NCBI RefSeq assembly: GCF_040958095.1
Contig: NC_091165.1
Span: forward strand, 27,364,479 to 27,428,478
DNA: 64,000 nt
Source of the DNA: Procambarus clarkii
Taxonomy: Eukaryota; Arthropoda; Malacostraca; Decapoda; Cambaridae
Direction of reading: 5' to 3'
Within the stretch, counting starts at the first letter, position 1, and each line of letters starts with the position of its first letter. The notes beneath the pieces were generated by a model. It worked only from the letters and a program-made list of their open reading frames with translations, was not told the DNA's origin and did not search any database. The position numbers and the translations under genes were made by a program. This document shows, piece after piece, positions 1 to 13,129 of this stretch.

Positions 1-1995
1 TCCATTATTACACGAGAACCAGGGAAAAATTCGCCGAGCCAAGCGTTAGGTCGTGTCTGCTCCCTAAGTACAGCTTTCAGCTGATAATAAAATAATTTTA
101 CCATAAAATTAAACTTGAGATGGTATGCATGGGGCAATGGTGGGCTGCACCCAGAACTGCAAGTCCTTTCGAAAGGTGCGACTTCACCTGGTGGCAATCA
201 TCGGCGATGACTATGGAGGGTGCGATAAACTAGATTCAGCTATGCAGGAATGCGCGAACCATATTCTTGCTGTTTTGTCATTATAGCCATAACCCTCGGG
301 TCATTAGAAGAACCAGACGCAGGAGAGGTAGTCGTGACCCTGCAATGGAGGCACGGATGGTGACACTCATGAACCACAAATGTTTTTCTTTTATGTCTCT
401 CTCCTCCAGTCTATGTTGTATCCAGGATTCCCTGGGTTTATATTTCTTTCACATCACTGTGCACATTTTCCATTTCTATTTCACATTTATTTTGCATTGA
501 AAAGTGTACATATAATACAATTTGTACATCTTTGTCCATACTGTTTTTCTCCATTCTCATTCGTATCAGATCATACAATGCGTTTTTCTGCCAAATTTAA
601 TACTGGATAACACTGATTTTGATGATCTCGTGTAAGACAATGAGAGTACAAACTCTTGATGTGTCAGGTTTCTGTCCGCATTGCTTAGGGTCAGGTGGTC
701 TTTCAGGAAAATATCAAAATTTTCCCAATTTCAACTTCTGGTCTGTTTTTTTTGGGGTTGTCTAACAATATTATGCATGGTCACTACATCCTAATACAAT
801 GGTGAAATTTCAAGAACATATTGGAATCATCGGATTACACTAAAATAGCACCAAATTTCTTCATATAAATTTGCAGCAAATAGCATTCGTAACCTCTTAA
901 TTTTAACATTTTCTGCAACAGATAATGATTACTGATTTAAATAAGCCAATCAATCACCTGCTTTCACTAAAAAAATAACATTTGAAATTTTACAGAGCAA
1001 TACAACACGTCTGGAGATACAACCTGCTCCTTCAGCCATCACGGTCTACCTCCCTGCACCAAGTCATTGCTGCATACAAGAACTGACGATAATCATCATG
1101 ATATGCTCATGTACTTCACAAAATACACACTGCAGGATGTGTAGTGTATGGTAGCCTGTGAGACTCTGAAGGAGTGTTCACGAAGTGGGTTTTCTTGGCT
1201 TGTGTTACGTTGGTACCATTATTTTCAAATAAGGAGCTACAATAGTGCTAATGTCTCAAAAAAAATATGTAAAATTTATATCCTCACTAAGCTAATACTA
1301 AACTTAATGCTAAAAGTTACTTAAAACCCATCATAAAAAAAAATTAGGTTTTGTTCACATATATCAAGAAATTTGAAGGAAAAAAATGTGTGATAAAGAA
1401 ATCATTTTACAATTTAGGTACATAATAATAGTGGGAGCTACGCACATTTTATATAGGATTCACAGCTAACAGACCAAAGGGTCAATAACGAGATTTCATT
1501 TTAATGGTGATTTTGAATATTAATCTCATCTAATAAAACTTTAATGACTAGAAGTAAACATTCACTTGTCATTGTTTTCTAACCAATGACTTCAGTAACA
1601 GTATATATATGCCATTAAAATCATGAATTTGTACCAATTTGGAGAGATGCAGGAAGACTAGTGGTTCAATACACAAGAGTGGCATTACTAGTATATATAA
1701 AATTCAACTGTATAGTTAATTTTTAACATATGACATGCGTAAGGTGTACACCAACACTTGTTCAACAGTAGTGTATGTATACGTGGTGCACACTTTTCTA
1801 ACCGTTGGGAGATAGGCCAGGTAATAGAGCATGTAGGTTATTCAACTTTCATGTTTTTCCTAGAAAATGACCCACTGATTAATTTGGAACCAGACACCCC
1901 CTCAACTGCTACTGGAGGCACTAGGGTGAAGTGCCCAATCATCTCTCACTATCCAAAGTTTGATCAATGGTACGTATCTGACGTACATCACCCTG
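1..1995. other. AT-rich stretch without a recognised gene
   Basis: This segment has only short open frames (under 92 codons) with no protein resemblance I recognise and low-complexity AT-rich composition. Positions 120-380 are somewhat less AT-rich but show no conserved motif. It lies downstream (3') of the minus-strand PGRMC gene, so intergenic sequence is the simplest reading. An unseen non-coding transcript cannot be excluded. Confidence 0.5.
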
Positions 1996-2241
1996 AGCCG
2001 GTCGGCCGAGCGGACAGCACGCTGGACTTATGATCCTGTGGTCCTGGGTTCGATCCCAGGCGCCGGCGAGAAACAATGGGCAGAGTTTCTTTCACCCTAT
2101 GCCCCTGTTACCTAGCAGTAAAATAGGTACCTGGGTGTTAGTCAGCTGTCACGGGCTGCTTCCTGGGGGTGGAGGCCTGGTCAAGGACCGGGCCGCGGGG
2201 ACACTAAAAAAAAAAAGCCTCGAAATCATCTCAAGATAACC
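1996..2241 (+). mobile_element. tRNA-derived SINE, full-looking copy
   Basis: A tRNA-like head carries a B box (GGTTCGATCCC, about 2047-2057). It is followed by a body containing 'GGGCAGAGTTTCTTTCACC', 'TAGCAGTAAAATAGGTACC' and a 3' segment ending near 'GGGGACACTAAAA' and 'CTCAAGATAACC'. The same body recurs at 34668-34903 and 61021-61231, and a partly shared version lies at 12563-12742. The A-rich run near 2205-2215 is internal to the 3' segment. SINEs of this type are Pol III transcribed and moved by LINE enzymes; family membership is judged from the in-window copies and memory of decapod sequences. Confidence 0.85.
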
Positions 2242-2914
2242 CTTGTCCACCGGCATGTACACGGTGCACACCATCATTAGTCCATCAGGATCATCATACT
2301 GCAAACTAGCATAGTTATGCATATGGTATCATTTCACCATTTTCCAATGAAGACAATCATTTCATATCAATTATATTTTAAGTACCTGTATTTTACTTAA
2401 AAATGGCAAAATTAAATTTTGTTAAACAAAATTGTTTCAAAAATTATTTTATTCATCCTCCAAAAAATATAATTGGCATCAGCATTTCATCCATAACCTA
2501 GGAGGGAAAGCACAGAGAAACAAACGAAACTAGAAGATTACATTCCACAGTGTCGCAGAATACAAAGAAGTTCACATATATCAACAAAGATGCTAATACT
2601 GTACATTACAAGGAAAAAAATATGGGCAATGTCAAAAGTATCCAATTCATTGAGAATTTTACTGAGGGACAGATGGCAAAGGAACACTTTGAAAACAAAA
2701 TTTCTGATCCTGAAAATCAATTCATCTTATAAGACGCAAAGGCCATTTAGCAGAACAATGCAATTCCAGGATTGAAGTCCAAGTCTGTTCCATTCAGTGA
2801 CATTTCCCCACTTCTTGTTTCAGTGGCAGAACAAAATAAAACAGAATAGGTCACAATTGATAGATATTACAAATTGTAAATTATGTACTATCTAACTTTT
2901 GACAATTGCAGTTC
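2242..2914. other. AT-rich intergenic stretch, nothing recognised
   Basis: Only short, mutually overlapping open frames on both strands with no recognisable product. No repeat family was identified here. Confidence 0.45.
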
Positions 2915-3175
2915 TTAAACCAATCTGCATGAATGACAGGAAAGAAATCCTGTTATGAATGACAGGATAGAAATCCAAGGAAGGAATTCTGGGAGATGGG
3001 ACAGTTGCATATGGCCTTTTTGAGTGGAAGCACCCACAAGGTCATTACAGGCATCACCAATATGGTTGGGAACTTGGCAAAATTTGATCGTCTCATATCT
3101 GCTAAAGATGAAAAACAGCCAATGTTTGATTTCTATCACCAAGGGATTTGAAGAGTTAAAATACTCCAGAGCCAT
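2915..3175 (-). mobile_element. decayed LINE fragment with an RNase H-like region
   Basis: The minus-strand reading contains 'IKFCQVPNHIGDACNDL', which resembles the C-terminal RNase H motif of some Jockey/I-type LINEs (typically FCWVPSHVG.xGNE.AD). It is preceded by 'NPLVIEIKHWLFFIF', like the spacer before that motif. The catalytic Asp and surrounding residues have diverged, so this is a relic. No reverse transcriptase part was seen next to it. The resemblance is by eye; chance similarity remains possible. Confidence 0.5.
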
Positions 3176-6100
3176 GAGAGCACTAAGTCAACTGCAATAA
3201 CAAATGAATACTGATATATAAAAATGAAGTCTTAAGAGGATATAAAGTTTCTTAAAGCTCCACCATAAAACTCCTAAGTCTCTGAAGGAATAGAAATCTG
3301 ATCAGGACAAAAAAAAAGGAAGCCAATGACATCAATAAACATTGCACCATCATTAAACAGCAGCAGCAGTAGCATTGAGTGGCAGTGAAAATATTCAAGA
3401 AAAAGGCATTTCAGAACAGTAAGCAATTATCAAAAGAAGGCAACAAGCCAGGAACACCACATAGCACTGTGTTGTGAAACATTTCAGGACAGTTAAGAGG
3501 TATTTTCTCAATTTTTTTGTGGGTGGGGAGGAGGGGCTACTTGATTGTTTAAATTTTCTCCACACGGTACCACCAAATTATCATTCAAGATAGAATCTGA
3601 TCTCAAAAACTTGTACTGTAACATTCTCTGCTTATCTCTTATTTCAACTGTTCTGTGTTAAACTTACACATGCCATTCTTATTATTTTCAATAATACTCA
3701 TGAATGAGTTCAATGACGTGGTGACTACTTCCTAGAACCACACAACACAATTCTTTGGCAGGGCCCTGAACATTTAAGGACGAACATAATGCAGACATTT
3801 TCAAGACTGCATTGGAATTATCTGTGAAGAGGAGTACTGTATATGTGATATGGTAATATAAGCCAAGAGAAAAATATAAGTTTTATATACATATACATAT
3901 GCAGTAGAAAAGTATATGGGCTTAAAGTGCATGAAGAAGCTTACAAACAAAAAAATTACAAGAACAATTACTGCAATAATTAAGTTACGATGTTTTATAA
4001 GCTAATTTTGTTTGAATATTCCTGAACTGTAAAAAATTTCTATGCATTTAAATAGATGTATAACTTAAGTAAAATCTTAAGAAATACAATTCAAGTAAAA
4101 ATTGAAAATTTATATTTCTTTCTTAAGTTTGTACTACTATTCAAAATTCATTGTATGAAAAATTTATAAAATTTAATGATATAGCTTTTACACAAACTCA
4201 AACACTTACTACATAAAACTGTAAAATGTAATGGCAATTGAATGATGTAACTACAAGCCTTTTCATGAGGTCCTGGCACAAGGAGCAGCATTTACATTAA
4301 GAAAATATCACTTACCCAAGAGAATTGCCTTATAGAAAACATTTACTTCATGACAGGGAAACTTTATTAACTCTTGAACTAACATTAACATTCAATTGTA
4401 CATAACTGAAAACATACCATATGGAGTAAGGACAGTTTTCATTTATTACACAAGTTATCTTATATTTGTTCCAAGAGAATTTTATCAAACTACATTGACC
4501 GTGTAAAAAATATAAATACAAATTCTGCTTCTCTAAATATCACAAAGTTAAATCAACTCATTCATGCAAGGCCTGAAGAACAAGGTTCAGGAATGCCAAA
4601 TTAACATATAGCTGGACAGCTAGACAAAACCAGTATGCACACACAATGACAAATTTCCTCAAGAACGTTTACAGTTCATTCTTGTACACAGACGACCGAT
4701 TCCAATACCTACACATGACTATATGGGTTGAACTGGATAATATAAACAAGCTGATATATCTTATAAAGATACAAAAAACTTGAACTGGGACTATTTTTCC
4801 CCACGTTAATATACTGCCATTGGGAATTCCTCGTCAGGGTAAATAGACTGACTTTGCAAATCTAATCTTCCCATTAAAAAAACAAAAAAATGGTGTGGAA
4901 ATTAGTATCTTCATGTCAGATATATTTCCTCCATTATAATCAAGGCAATGAAGACAGTAAAGAAGCCAAAAGAGCACAAACTGTTCATGGCTGCTGTAAG
5001 TTCATAAAAAATTCACTAATGACTAAAATTGAATCATAAGCCTAGCAAAAAGATACATTATACCAAATGAACATATTAATTAAATAGTCCCAGGTAAATA
5101 CAGGAAACTTATTGTTAATGCAGGTGATTTACTAACACTGACAAAACTTATAATTCATCTAAATAAATTTATTACAAAATTTAAAATTTGGTCTTAGCTG
5201 TAATTAAAATACCTCAACATTAAATTACCTTATAACAAATTTTGTTTCTATTGCAATTAAAGCATAGTCTGACAACACTACACCTAATTTTCAGCACTCA
5301 ACTGCATCATTTGCAATGAAATTGCAAACAAATTTATTTTTTCAGACTAGTGACATCATCAACTGCCTTAAAAATGTGTGTGCTAATCACATGACTGTAA
5401 TAACCATTCCCACTTAATTTTTTTTATGGAAACTTCAACAACTTGGACCATCTAAAAAGAACATTAACCCAACTGAATAATAAACAAATAAAAATAAATT
5501 ACTGTACTTCCATCTCAAAATACATTAACACCAGAGCCAAAATTTATTCTCAAAGCTGTGTGTGTGCCTTACAGTTGAGACAATGTTTAATAATCCGAGC
5601 CTATTCTTTCACAAAGGCTAATTGCACCTTTTACGTATTTCCATAATATGTAGACCTTTTTCAAGGGCATCTGAACAGATTAAGTATGAGCACACTGTGG
5701 AAGCACACAGTAAATATATTATGAACTAGGGATATCAGTCTTCTAATCCATAATTTATTTCTAAACACATCCATCACACAGTATGTCACACAGAATAAGG
5801 AAAGCACATGTGTATCTACAGTACAATATAAATCGCTATAGATTAGAAAAGATGGGGGGATCTAACCATGTATGACTCAAGGTTAGGTATGAAAATAACT
5901 CTGAATCAGCACTTGAGAGAAGACCAGCAATTATGAGTCTTCTGCAGTAGTTCATAAGAACAAGTTTGATTTCAGGCCGAGTTACCTATACAAGGTCCAA
6001 GCACACTACAGTGTCATAGCTTATGCTGCGCGAGTGACTTATCACAATATGATAAGCCTAATCTTCACCAACCAACCAGTCTGATAACTGTCTGTAAAAT

Positions 6101-7381
6101 GCTTGCCACTCCTTTAACCCTGTACCATGTTGCTTCAATATACTTTACAGGGTCAGCTGGAAGATATATTTTAAGATAAATTGATCACATGAAGTGATGA
6201 AAAAGCTGCCTTTGCAATTTCACATATGCACCTTATTTCAGTACGGTACATTTCAATATTGAAATAAGAGACGATTAATAACAAAATTAAATACCATACT
6301 TCTTGATTGACGGTTTTAGTTAAATTTATCACACTATCAGCAAATAATTTATAAAATGGAAATGCTGGGAAATACTGATTAACCCTCTGCCTGTGTCATC
6401 TTGTTTTTTTAGATCAAAACACCTGTTCAGTACTTGAAAATCTTGAAACACATTCAAACAATTAATTTGGATCTTCTTGGTAATACTGGGTAATTATAAA
6501 ACGGAAAAAAGCTACTTCAACATAAGTAAAAGTAACAAGAATTACTAGAGCATAATTTTTTATAAATATTTTTGTATATTTGACTCTCTTGTGTATAGTA
6601 AGATATATCTTTCAATTAGGTAATATTAGCCATAGATATGTCAGTTCTTAGTAAGCTTAGAGAGTCAACCGAACAAAATTCTAAAGTTTTCTTTATAGTA
6701 TAGCAGTTAAATGACAGTCACCGTGTGATCTCGTGTACAACTATAAGGCAATTATCACACCTTAAGGGTTAAGTAAAATATATCCCATATTGCCTCACGA
6801 TTAGCTTTAAATAGAGAAAATATTAAAATTTCCATTTAATTTATATTTGCTAGGGTAAAGTTACCTTTCCTCGGACCCCTAAGAAAGTGGTTGTGTTCTA
6901 TGTGGAATGACAAATTACCATTATTAAGGTTTTGGGAAATCTATGGCTTGAGTTGTAATAGGAAATAAGTATCTATAAAATTACATCAACATATAGTTAG
7001 TAGATGCAATACCTGCCGAAATATTAACCAAAGTTTACAGGTGGTTGACCACCTGTAAGAAATACCGTAACCAATAAAACATCTATATTATACCTATCTT
7101 TCTTTCAACACTATTGCACAACATTCCAATAACACACTTGATACCCACAGCTCTATATATTAACAGCCAACCACCAGCATCTCTCATTTAAAAGTTCAGT
7201 GGCACATAACTTGGGAACCACTGAATTTTAGGAAATAACAGTAATGTACAAGGCCGCATTGTGCATTTATGTTTTGGAAACACTTGGTTTTGTGTGGCTA
7301 TGCCCAAAGATGTTGATTGGCATTGGCCACCTCAATGGGTTTTTAGGAAATTATAGAGAATTAAGATCGGATATTGATGTT
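3176..7381. other. long AT-rich region without a recognised gene
   Basis: Over 4 kb of AT-rich sequence with short open frames only. It holds a perfect 11-bp-arm inverted repeat at 7035-7058. No exon with conserved protein similarity, tRNA or SINE was recognised. It could be intergenic, or contain part of a very long 3' UTR of the upstream minus-strand gene. Confidence 0.45.
7035..7058. repeat. short perfect inverted repeat (11-bp arms)
   Basis: Arms TTACAGGTGGT and ACCACCTGTAA are separated by TG. The arms contain CAGGTG and CACCTG, which also read as E-box cores. No gene is assigned here, so a regulatory role is only a possibility. Confidence 0.6.
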
Positions 7382-7609
7382 CTAGGTAGGATGGTGTCGG
7401 CATTCTTTGCTTTCAATTGACTTTGAGAGACCCTTGACTTTAGCAGCTGACAACCAGCTCTTAGACACTTGTTCCACCAATTGTTGGCCACAATGTTCCC
7501 CTCCAACCAATGCACCTTCTATCATAGTGTCAATTAACAGCCTAAACATCTTAACTCTGCCTGAAAACAAAAAACAGAATGAAATAAAACACCTTATAGT
7601 CAAAAACAA
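7382..7609 (-). other. unassigned open frame behind an acceptor-like site
   Basis: On the minus strand a pyrimidine-rich tract ending 'TTGTTTTCAG' leads into an open frame of about 60 codons that ends in TAG at 7382. Part of it reads 'RVKMFRLLIDTMIEGALVGG'. I do not recognise the product. It could be the last exon of an unknown gene, a transposon fragment, or chance. Nothing on either side supports further exons. Confidence 0.2.
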
Positions 7610-7964
7610 AAATACATTAATAATTTTCTTTTGAAATACTTATGCACACAATCTGGGAAATGAGAATTCTTACTTAAATTGTTTCTTCGTGTATCTTCAA
7701 AATTTCAACATTTTTATATTACAGTATAGTATTTAAAAAGTTCCCGACATTTTTGCGGTATAGTTTTATCCAAAGATGTAAGCACTAGATATTTTCACGT
7801 CACAAGTGGTCAATGAATGGTTACTTTACCCTACATGTCTTCTGAAACCAACAACATAATACAACTTGGTATTTTCTAGGCAGCCAGATTATGACTTTCA
7901 TAACTCCATAAGCTTTATAATGACTGATCTTATCCTCATCTCCCCTCCTTGTTCCTCTCACTAG

Positions 7965-7970
7965 TTTATT
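7965..7970 (-). terminator. candidate poly(A) signal of the PGRMC gene
   Basis: AATAAA on the minus strand, about 250 bases downstream of the PGRMC stop codon. The hexamer is common in AT-rich DNA, so this is a plausible site and not a proven one. Confidence 0.3.
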
Positions 7971-8216
7971 TTAGAGAGGTTCTGCCAGACTTGCCTAGTC
8001 ATATGTCAGAATTCTGATAGTCCTATTTGACTCTTGAAAATTTACACAAGTAGCTACCAGTGTGAATGACAATTAGAAAAAATTGTCAACCAGACATAAA
8101 TTTGCTTAATGTATTATAATAAACATTTTTAAAAACATAGATAAAAAAAATTGGGGGGTCTGGCTAGAACTTTTACATCTTAACTTACATTTCAATTCTC
8201 TATCCAATCAATAAAT

Positions 8217-11200
8217 TTAGTCCTCCTTCTTGGTTTTCGAGTCCTTTGCATCTTCCTCGTCAGAATATTCTGTTGGCTGTTCCCCAGGTTTCAAAAACTT
8301 TCCAATGTATTCATACTTTTCTGGAAATTGTTAAACATAACCCAGAATTAACAATGCATAATTATAATTACAGTATTGCATACTCTGAAACTATGATACA
8401 TACAATAAGAACTTTGTTATCTGCCACACAAATCACCTCCACCTTAGAAGCATACAACTAGTCAGGAGGCGGGGCATAAAGTGCAACATCTCGCTCTCCC
8501 GTAGTTTCTCATAGACAAGCACTTTATAGGGTTGAATCCAGCATCTAAAATGATGTCACCCATAAGTTCCAGCACCTTAATTTACTTTGTAAGTAATCAT
8601 TTAATAACAAAACATTAATAAAATATTATGACATCAGGTATTCTCACAAAATAAAATCGTTCACCGGGGCAAACCTGGCCATACTTTCCGAGAAACAGCT
8701 CTAATGATTACAATTAAACAGGCCAATTTTTTACGTATTTTTCTACTTTAAATTACTGTACTTAACTACACTTAATATTAAAAGGAAAATGTATATGGAA
8801 ATAAATATTGAAACTAAAGAACAGGAAATATTCATAATTACATACAGTACATCGAGTAATAGAAAAATATACGACTAAACAAGCTACAATTAGTTGTAAT
8901 TGAAGAGAAAACCAAATATTTATGTTGAAACCTGAAGAAATATTGCCCTTAATGTAAACGGCAAGAAACCAAAACTTGTGTAGAAGTACAATATCTGGAC
9001 ATGTACGCTAGACACACACACACACACACATACGAGCAAGAACACTGCGGAAAGTTATAATCCTGTCATTATCATCTCTTTATGTGGCTTCCTCCACATA
9101 ACTGTTTGTAATTTATCCATTTCTCAGCTCTACTTACAACTAACACAACAAACATTAACTGTAAGTGTCTTAGTTTATGGCTAAAAATAAATAGAATAAC
9201 CGCTCACCAGTGAATTGAATCTCCCACTCCCTAACTGAATCCATCTGCATGGAGGAGAGGTCGCTGAGATCATCGTACTCTTCTTTAACATCATTCACAC
9301 TGAAAGTTGCCAGTGCTCGTGTAGCATCATGTCCAGCAAAAGCAGCATAAGGTCCCCCTGTAATACACAAAGTAAAATTGGTATCCTGAAAAGAGACTAT
9401 TTACATTACAATTTTCCTAGAACACTTGTTACAGTATTGCCCATTAAAACTTTCAAACTAAAAACCAATTTATGTTGTCACTTAATTTTCGTCCATGGAT
9501 CACAAGTTAAAACTACACATTCAAATTCAAAATTCAAATGTTTATTTAGGTAAAGTACATACATACAAGGGGTGATACAGATAATGATGAATTTATAGAT
9601 AGAGCTAGTACATACAATGCCTAAAGCCACTATTACGCAAAGCGTTTTGGGCAGGAAAAACACTAAAAACTAAAACTTAATACTAATCGAGATTAAAGTA
9701 TAAAATGTGTTGAGAAAATATAAAAATACAAAAAGGGGGGAACATGGTAAGCCTATGCATTTAGACTATAAATGTTCTAGTATTCTATTATATTTGTTCT
9801 TAAAATTTAAATGCTTTAAGCGCACTTTACTAATGTACTTTGTTCCTCCCTCATGTTTTATCTTGCTGTTCATATAATAGAACTGACAACAGTTCTATTA
9901 TATGAACTGTTGTATTATATGAACTGTATTATATGAACTGTATTATATGAACTATTATATTATATAGGTTTATCAGACAAATTCCACTTACTAAATCAAA
10001 TACTGTACTATACCTTTAGTAAAACTGTCTAGAAATCTCAAGTGGTGGGAGGAGAATACCTGACTACTGTAGATTTCTAAATATAATAGATACAACCAAT
10101 TACAAAAAACTGATATTACAGTACAGTACTACAAATGTACAAACCTGGTCCATAGAACTTTTTGCCTCTCGTAACATCAAAGATCTTGCCATTAACTGCT
10201 ACACAAACACGTTCATGCTCTCCAGTTCCATTGTACTGCTTCAGTTGCTCAAGGGTCATGTCCTGCCGTTTCATCTTAGGCACTGGAGGTTCCACTGGAC
10301 CAGAAGCTTAAAACAAAAAGACCATGTTAAATTTTCTAAGCAAAATCACAAAATTAAAATAATCAATGTAGTACTCTACTTAGCTGCAGTTGCTTACAAG
10401 ACACAGTTTATCTCTTGGACCCAGCTCACAACTGTAGTTGAAATATTTTATAACTACTTTTCTAATTTATTAAAATATATCAAGGGATATCTGCCATAAC
10501 CTTGAAATATGCAGCTCGGTACACTCAAATCTACAGATTCATGGGTTAACACCAATCACACCTCGTGATCTATATTAGCGAAGCGGAATTCACAAGTTTC
10601 CCAGGTGACATGATTATTTACCAATTTGAAAAATGTTTATAAATAATGTACATTAAGAAACATTAATAGTAATAGGTATACTGCATACTATAACACAAAA
10701 ATAAACAAGTGGGCTACCAACAAGTACACAAGTGAAGGCAGTGCTCTCTGAAATGTTATATTCATTATATGCAGGAATGAAGCAGCAACGAGAGTACAGT
10801 ACTAATGGCAAGTCTAGTACAGTACTTACACTCGGCTTCATCTAACCCAACCTAGGCCTAAAAGGCCTAGATTGAGTTAAGCTAGCCCCCAAAATTAAAC
10901 AACGTTTGGTTTCCAATATGATTTCCAATCATTCAGTACAGTAGTGTCAGGTTAAGGACAGAACTTAAGCGAGTACAGGCTGCCACACCCTTGGCCAGGA
11001 GACCCCAATCCATCAAAAACATTACTTCTGTACCCAACATTGGTACAGTATATCATATGAATACAAGTCACAGAGCACACAAGACAGTTCGCCAATGGAT
11101 TTTAAAAACTACCCAACCTAATCTTGCTCAACCTTACCCAATCAAGCCTAACAATATAGGTACAAAATACTGTACAACCTGTACAGTAAAGTACTGTATA

Positions 11201-11982
11201 TGATTTTGACACTCGGAAAACAAGCTTTCTTGAAGTCTTGTGTGTGCTTGGACTATACCCTTGAGTATGTGCTTGTAGTTTGAGGTTGAATACAGTGCAA
11301 AATTACATTATATTGCTCTGTATTAAAATAATTCACAGCCTCATAAAGCCTATATATCCAAACAGGCCGTATCCACTAAACTTAACTAGCGTTTACGGAA
11401 TAAGTAATAATCAAATTATTGTGGTCGAGAGAATTTAAATTACAACCAGAGTATCTAGTTAACACTACATACAACTTTTTTTTTTTTGCTGTCCTTTAAA
11501 ATTATATAAATTAACGTGCATTAAGCAACAGATATCATGGATATGAATAATGAATAGCTTCAGGACAAAGTTTCAAGCCCATTCAACCACGGCACTGATG
11601 ACCCAGTAGGTTGTAGTGGAACTAACCCTGGTGCTGAAGAAGGGGGGTGGTTGCCGAGGTGCCCTGAGGTGCCACTCTGCCCCCTGGGGTGGCACTCTGC
11701 CCCCTGAGGGAAGCACTCGAGGGGGGCCTTAAGGGTGGCACTCTAACCCTAGCGAGTATTTATGTAAGTGTCAAAAAGAGGCAGGAGGAGGAGGAGGCTG
11801 TGTCAGGCAGCCTGGCTCTTACCTGCACCACTGCCATCACTCGGCCGGAAGATTTTATAGATGAGGAAGGCGCATACTCCCAGTAGGAGTATGTTGATGG
11901 GGGATGTGAAGATCTCGGTGAGGAGGGAGGCGAGCAGAGAGTCTTCACTAGGAAGGACGGCATCCTTGCCTTCTTCCGCCAT
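8217..11982 (-). CDS. PGRMC1: membrane-associated progesterone receptor component (PGRMC1/2-like)
   Basis: Four coding exons, join(8217-8320, 9208-9357, 10145-10306, 11823-11982) on the minus strand, give 576 nt and 191 aa; all introns are GT-AG and phases agree. PGRMC proteins are single-pass ER/endomembrane proteins with a cytochrome-b5-like domain that binds heme; they act in P450 function, sterol metabolism and membrane trafficking. Residues ~29-45 form one transmembrane helix after a short acidic N terminus. The b5-like domain starts near residue 65 and contains '[17 protein letters not shown]', where Tyr105 and Tyr111 match the heme-linked tyrosines of human PGRMC1, and later 'EEYDDLSDL'. 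The tail has the acidic '[10 protein letters not shown]' stretch of the family. Length is close to human PGRMC1 (195 aa). Arthropods often have one gene, so PGRMC1 versus PGRMC2 is not decided; the symbol denotes the family. A dispersed repeat and a short tandem repeat sit in intron 2. Confidence 0.95.
9003..9030. repeat. short CA microsatellite
   Basis: A run of CA dinucleotides inside PGRMC intron 3. Confidence 0.7.
9536..9656 (+). repeat. dispersed ~120-bp repeat ('CGAAACGC' family), copy 1
   Basis: Begins 'TGTTTATTTAGGTAAAGTAC', has 'GCTAGTACATACAATGCC' in the middle and ends 'TTACGCAAAGCGTTTTGGGC'. Copies of the same order and length lie at 13602-13716, 39911-40041 and, inverted, 53342-53475. 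It carries no tRNA head and no open frame, so its class (SINE-like, MITE-like or other) is unresolved. This copy lies in PGRMC intron 2. Confidence 0.75.
9884..9965. repeat. tandem repeat, unit about 15-19 bp
   Basis: About five copies of a unit around 'TATTATATGAACTG' within PGRMC intron 2, decaying at the 3' end. Confidence 0.75.
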
Positions 11983-12349
11983 GATGGGTGAGTGACTGTG
12001 TGCGGGACTCCCACACTATGTCTCCTCACACCACCCCCCTCATCACTCATATCTGCCTATTAATACTTACAACAAAACTACCAATGGGTCACACACAGCC
12101 ATTTTGGCGTTAATTTTACATTCTTGTAGAAACTAGAACGTTTATTGCTCCAGGTAAATGGTGAACTAGTACCCACCCCCACCCTTGTACAACTCTTTAA
12201 TTAACACCAACATAACTCAAGCCAAGTTGACTAAAAAATGACCATTTAACACGATTAATTGCTGCTAAGGTTGTAGAGTCAAATACAGTACATTGTTTTA
12301 TATGCACAGTGGAAATCTAATATGAGAGTGTAATGAAAAGCTAGCAAAT
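11983..12349. other. 5' flank of PGRMC, no further gene seen
   Basis: Immediately upstream of the PGRMC start codon. No TATA element at a convincing distance was found. The sequence near 12000-12040 is C-rich on the plus strand and may be 5' UTR. Confidence 0.4.
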
Positions 12350-12351
12350 TA

Positions 12352-12560
12352 CATTATACATACATATATACATACATACATACATACATACATACATACA
12401 TACATACATACATACATACATACATACATACATACATACATACATACATACATACATGCATACATGCATACATGCATACATACATACATACATACATACA
12501 TACATACATACATACATACATACATACATACATACATACATACATACATACATGTATGTA
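12352..12560. repeat. (CATA)n microsatellite
   Basis: About 50 copies of CATA with a few CATG variants near 12456-12472. It yields spurious Met-Tyr-Val-Cys open frames on the minus strand, which are not genes. It ends right where a SINE begins. Confidence 0.98.
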
Positions 12561-12562
12561 TG

Positions 12563-12742
12563 GGGGGGGCCTCGCGGCTGAATAGATAGCGCTCCGGGTC
12601 GTAGTCCGATTAAGGGCCCAGGTTCGATCCCCGGCAGAGGCAGAAACAAATGGGCAGAGTTTCTTTCACCCTGATGCATCTGTTCACCCGGCAGTAAATA
12701 GGTCTGGGAGTTACACAGCTGCTACGAGCTGCTTCCTGGGGA
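12563..12742 (+). mobile_element. tRNA-derived SINE with a different head
   Basis: The head reads 'CCTCGCGGCTGAATAGATAG' and has a B box (GGTTCGATCCC, 12622 region). It differs from the head of the 1996 copy, while the body with 'GGGCAGAGTTTCTTTCACCC' and 'GCAGTAAATAGGTCTGGG' is shared. The copy is truncated at a TG-rich microsatellite (12741-12760). Confidence 0.8.
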
Positions 12743-13129
12743 TGTGTGTGTGTGTGCGCGAGTGTAAGAGAAATATACGTAGTAGACATAATAGAGGAAA
12801 AATAAATTGGTTACAAAGGCGGGGTCCAAGAGCTATGTGTGTGAGTGTGTGTTTTAATTTAATATTATTATTTTAAAGCTACTCAGTAACTAGTGCCAGA
12901 AACACGAAGTGTGTCATCACTCTGCTCTGTTGTGAAGTAGCGTCAGCTTTAAACTTTCGAATGTTAACTAAAAGTTTCTTTAAATAACAACCAAAGAACC
13001 ACGTCTCTAATTCCTCGAATGCAAGTTTACACTTTTAAACGGAAGAGAGAAACAAGTGAGGTGGAGATGAGAGTGAGGCAGCGTCACCTAGAGTGCAGGT
13101 GGGGCCCGGCGTTGGTATATGAACGCTGC

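Noticed and set aside
1996-2070. A functional tRNA gene at the SINE head, and similar heads at 12563, 34668, 58751 and 61021
   Set aside because: Only the A/B-box region resembles tRNA; acceptor stems do not pair and the SINE body follows directly.
12352-12560. CRISPR-like array
   Set aside because: Simple tetranucleotide repeat without spacers.
12341-12679. Long minus-strand open frame rich in Met-Tyr-Val-Cys
   Set aside because: It is the translation of the CATA microsatellite and the neighbouring SINE; no protein family fits.
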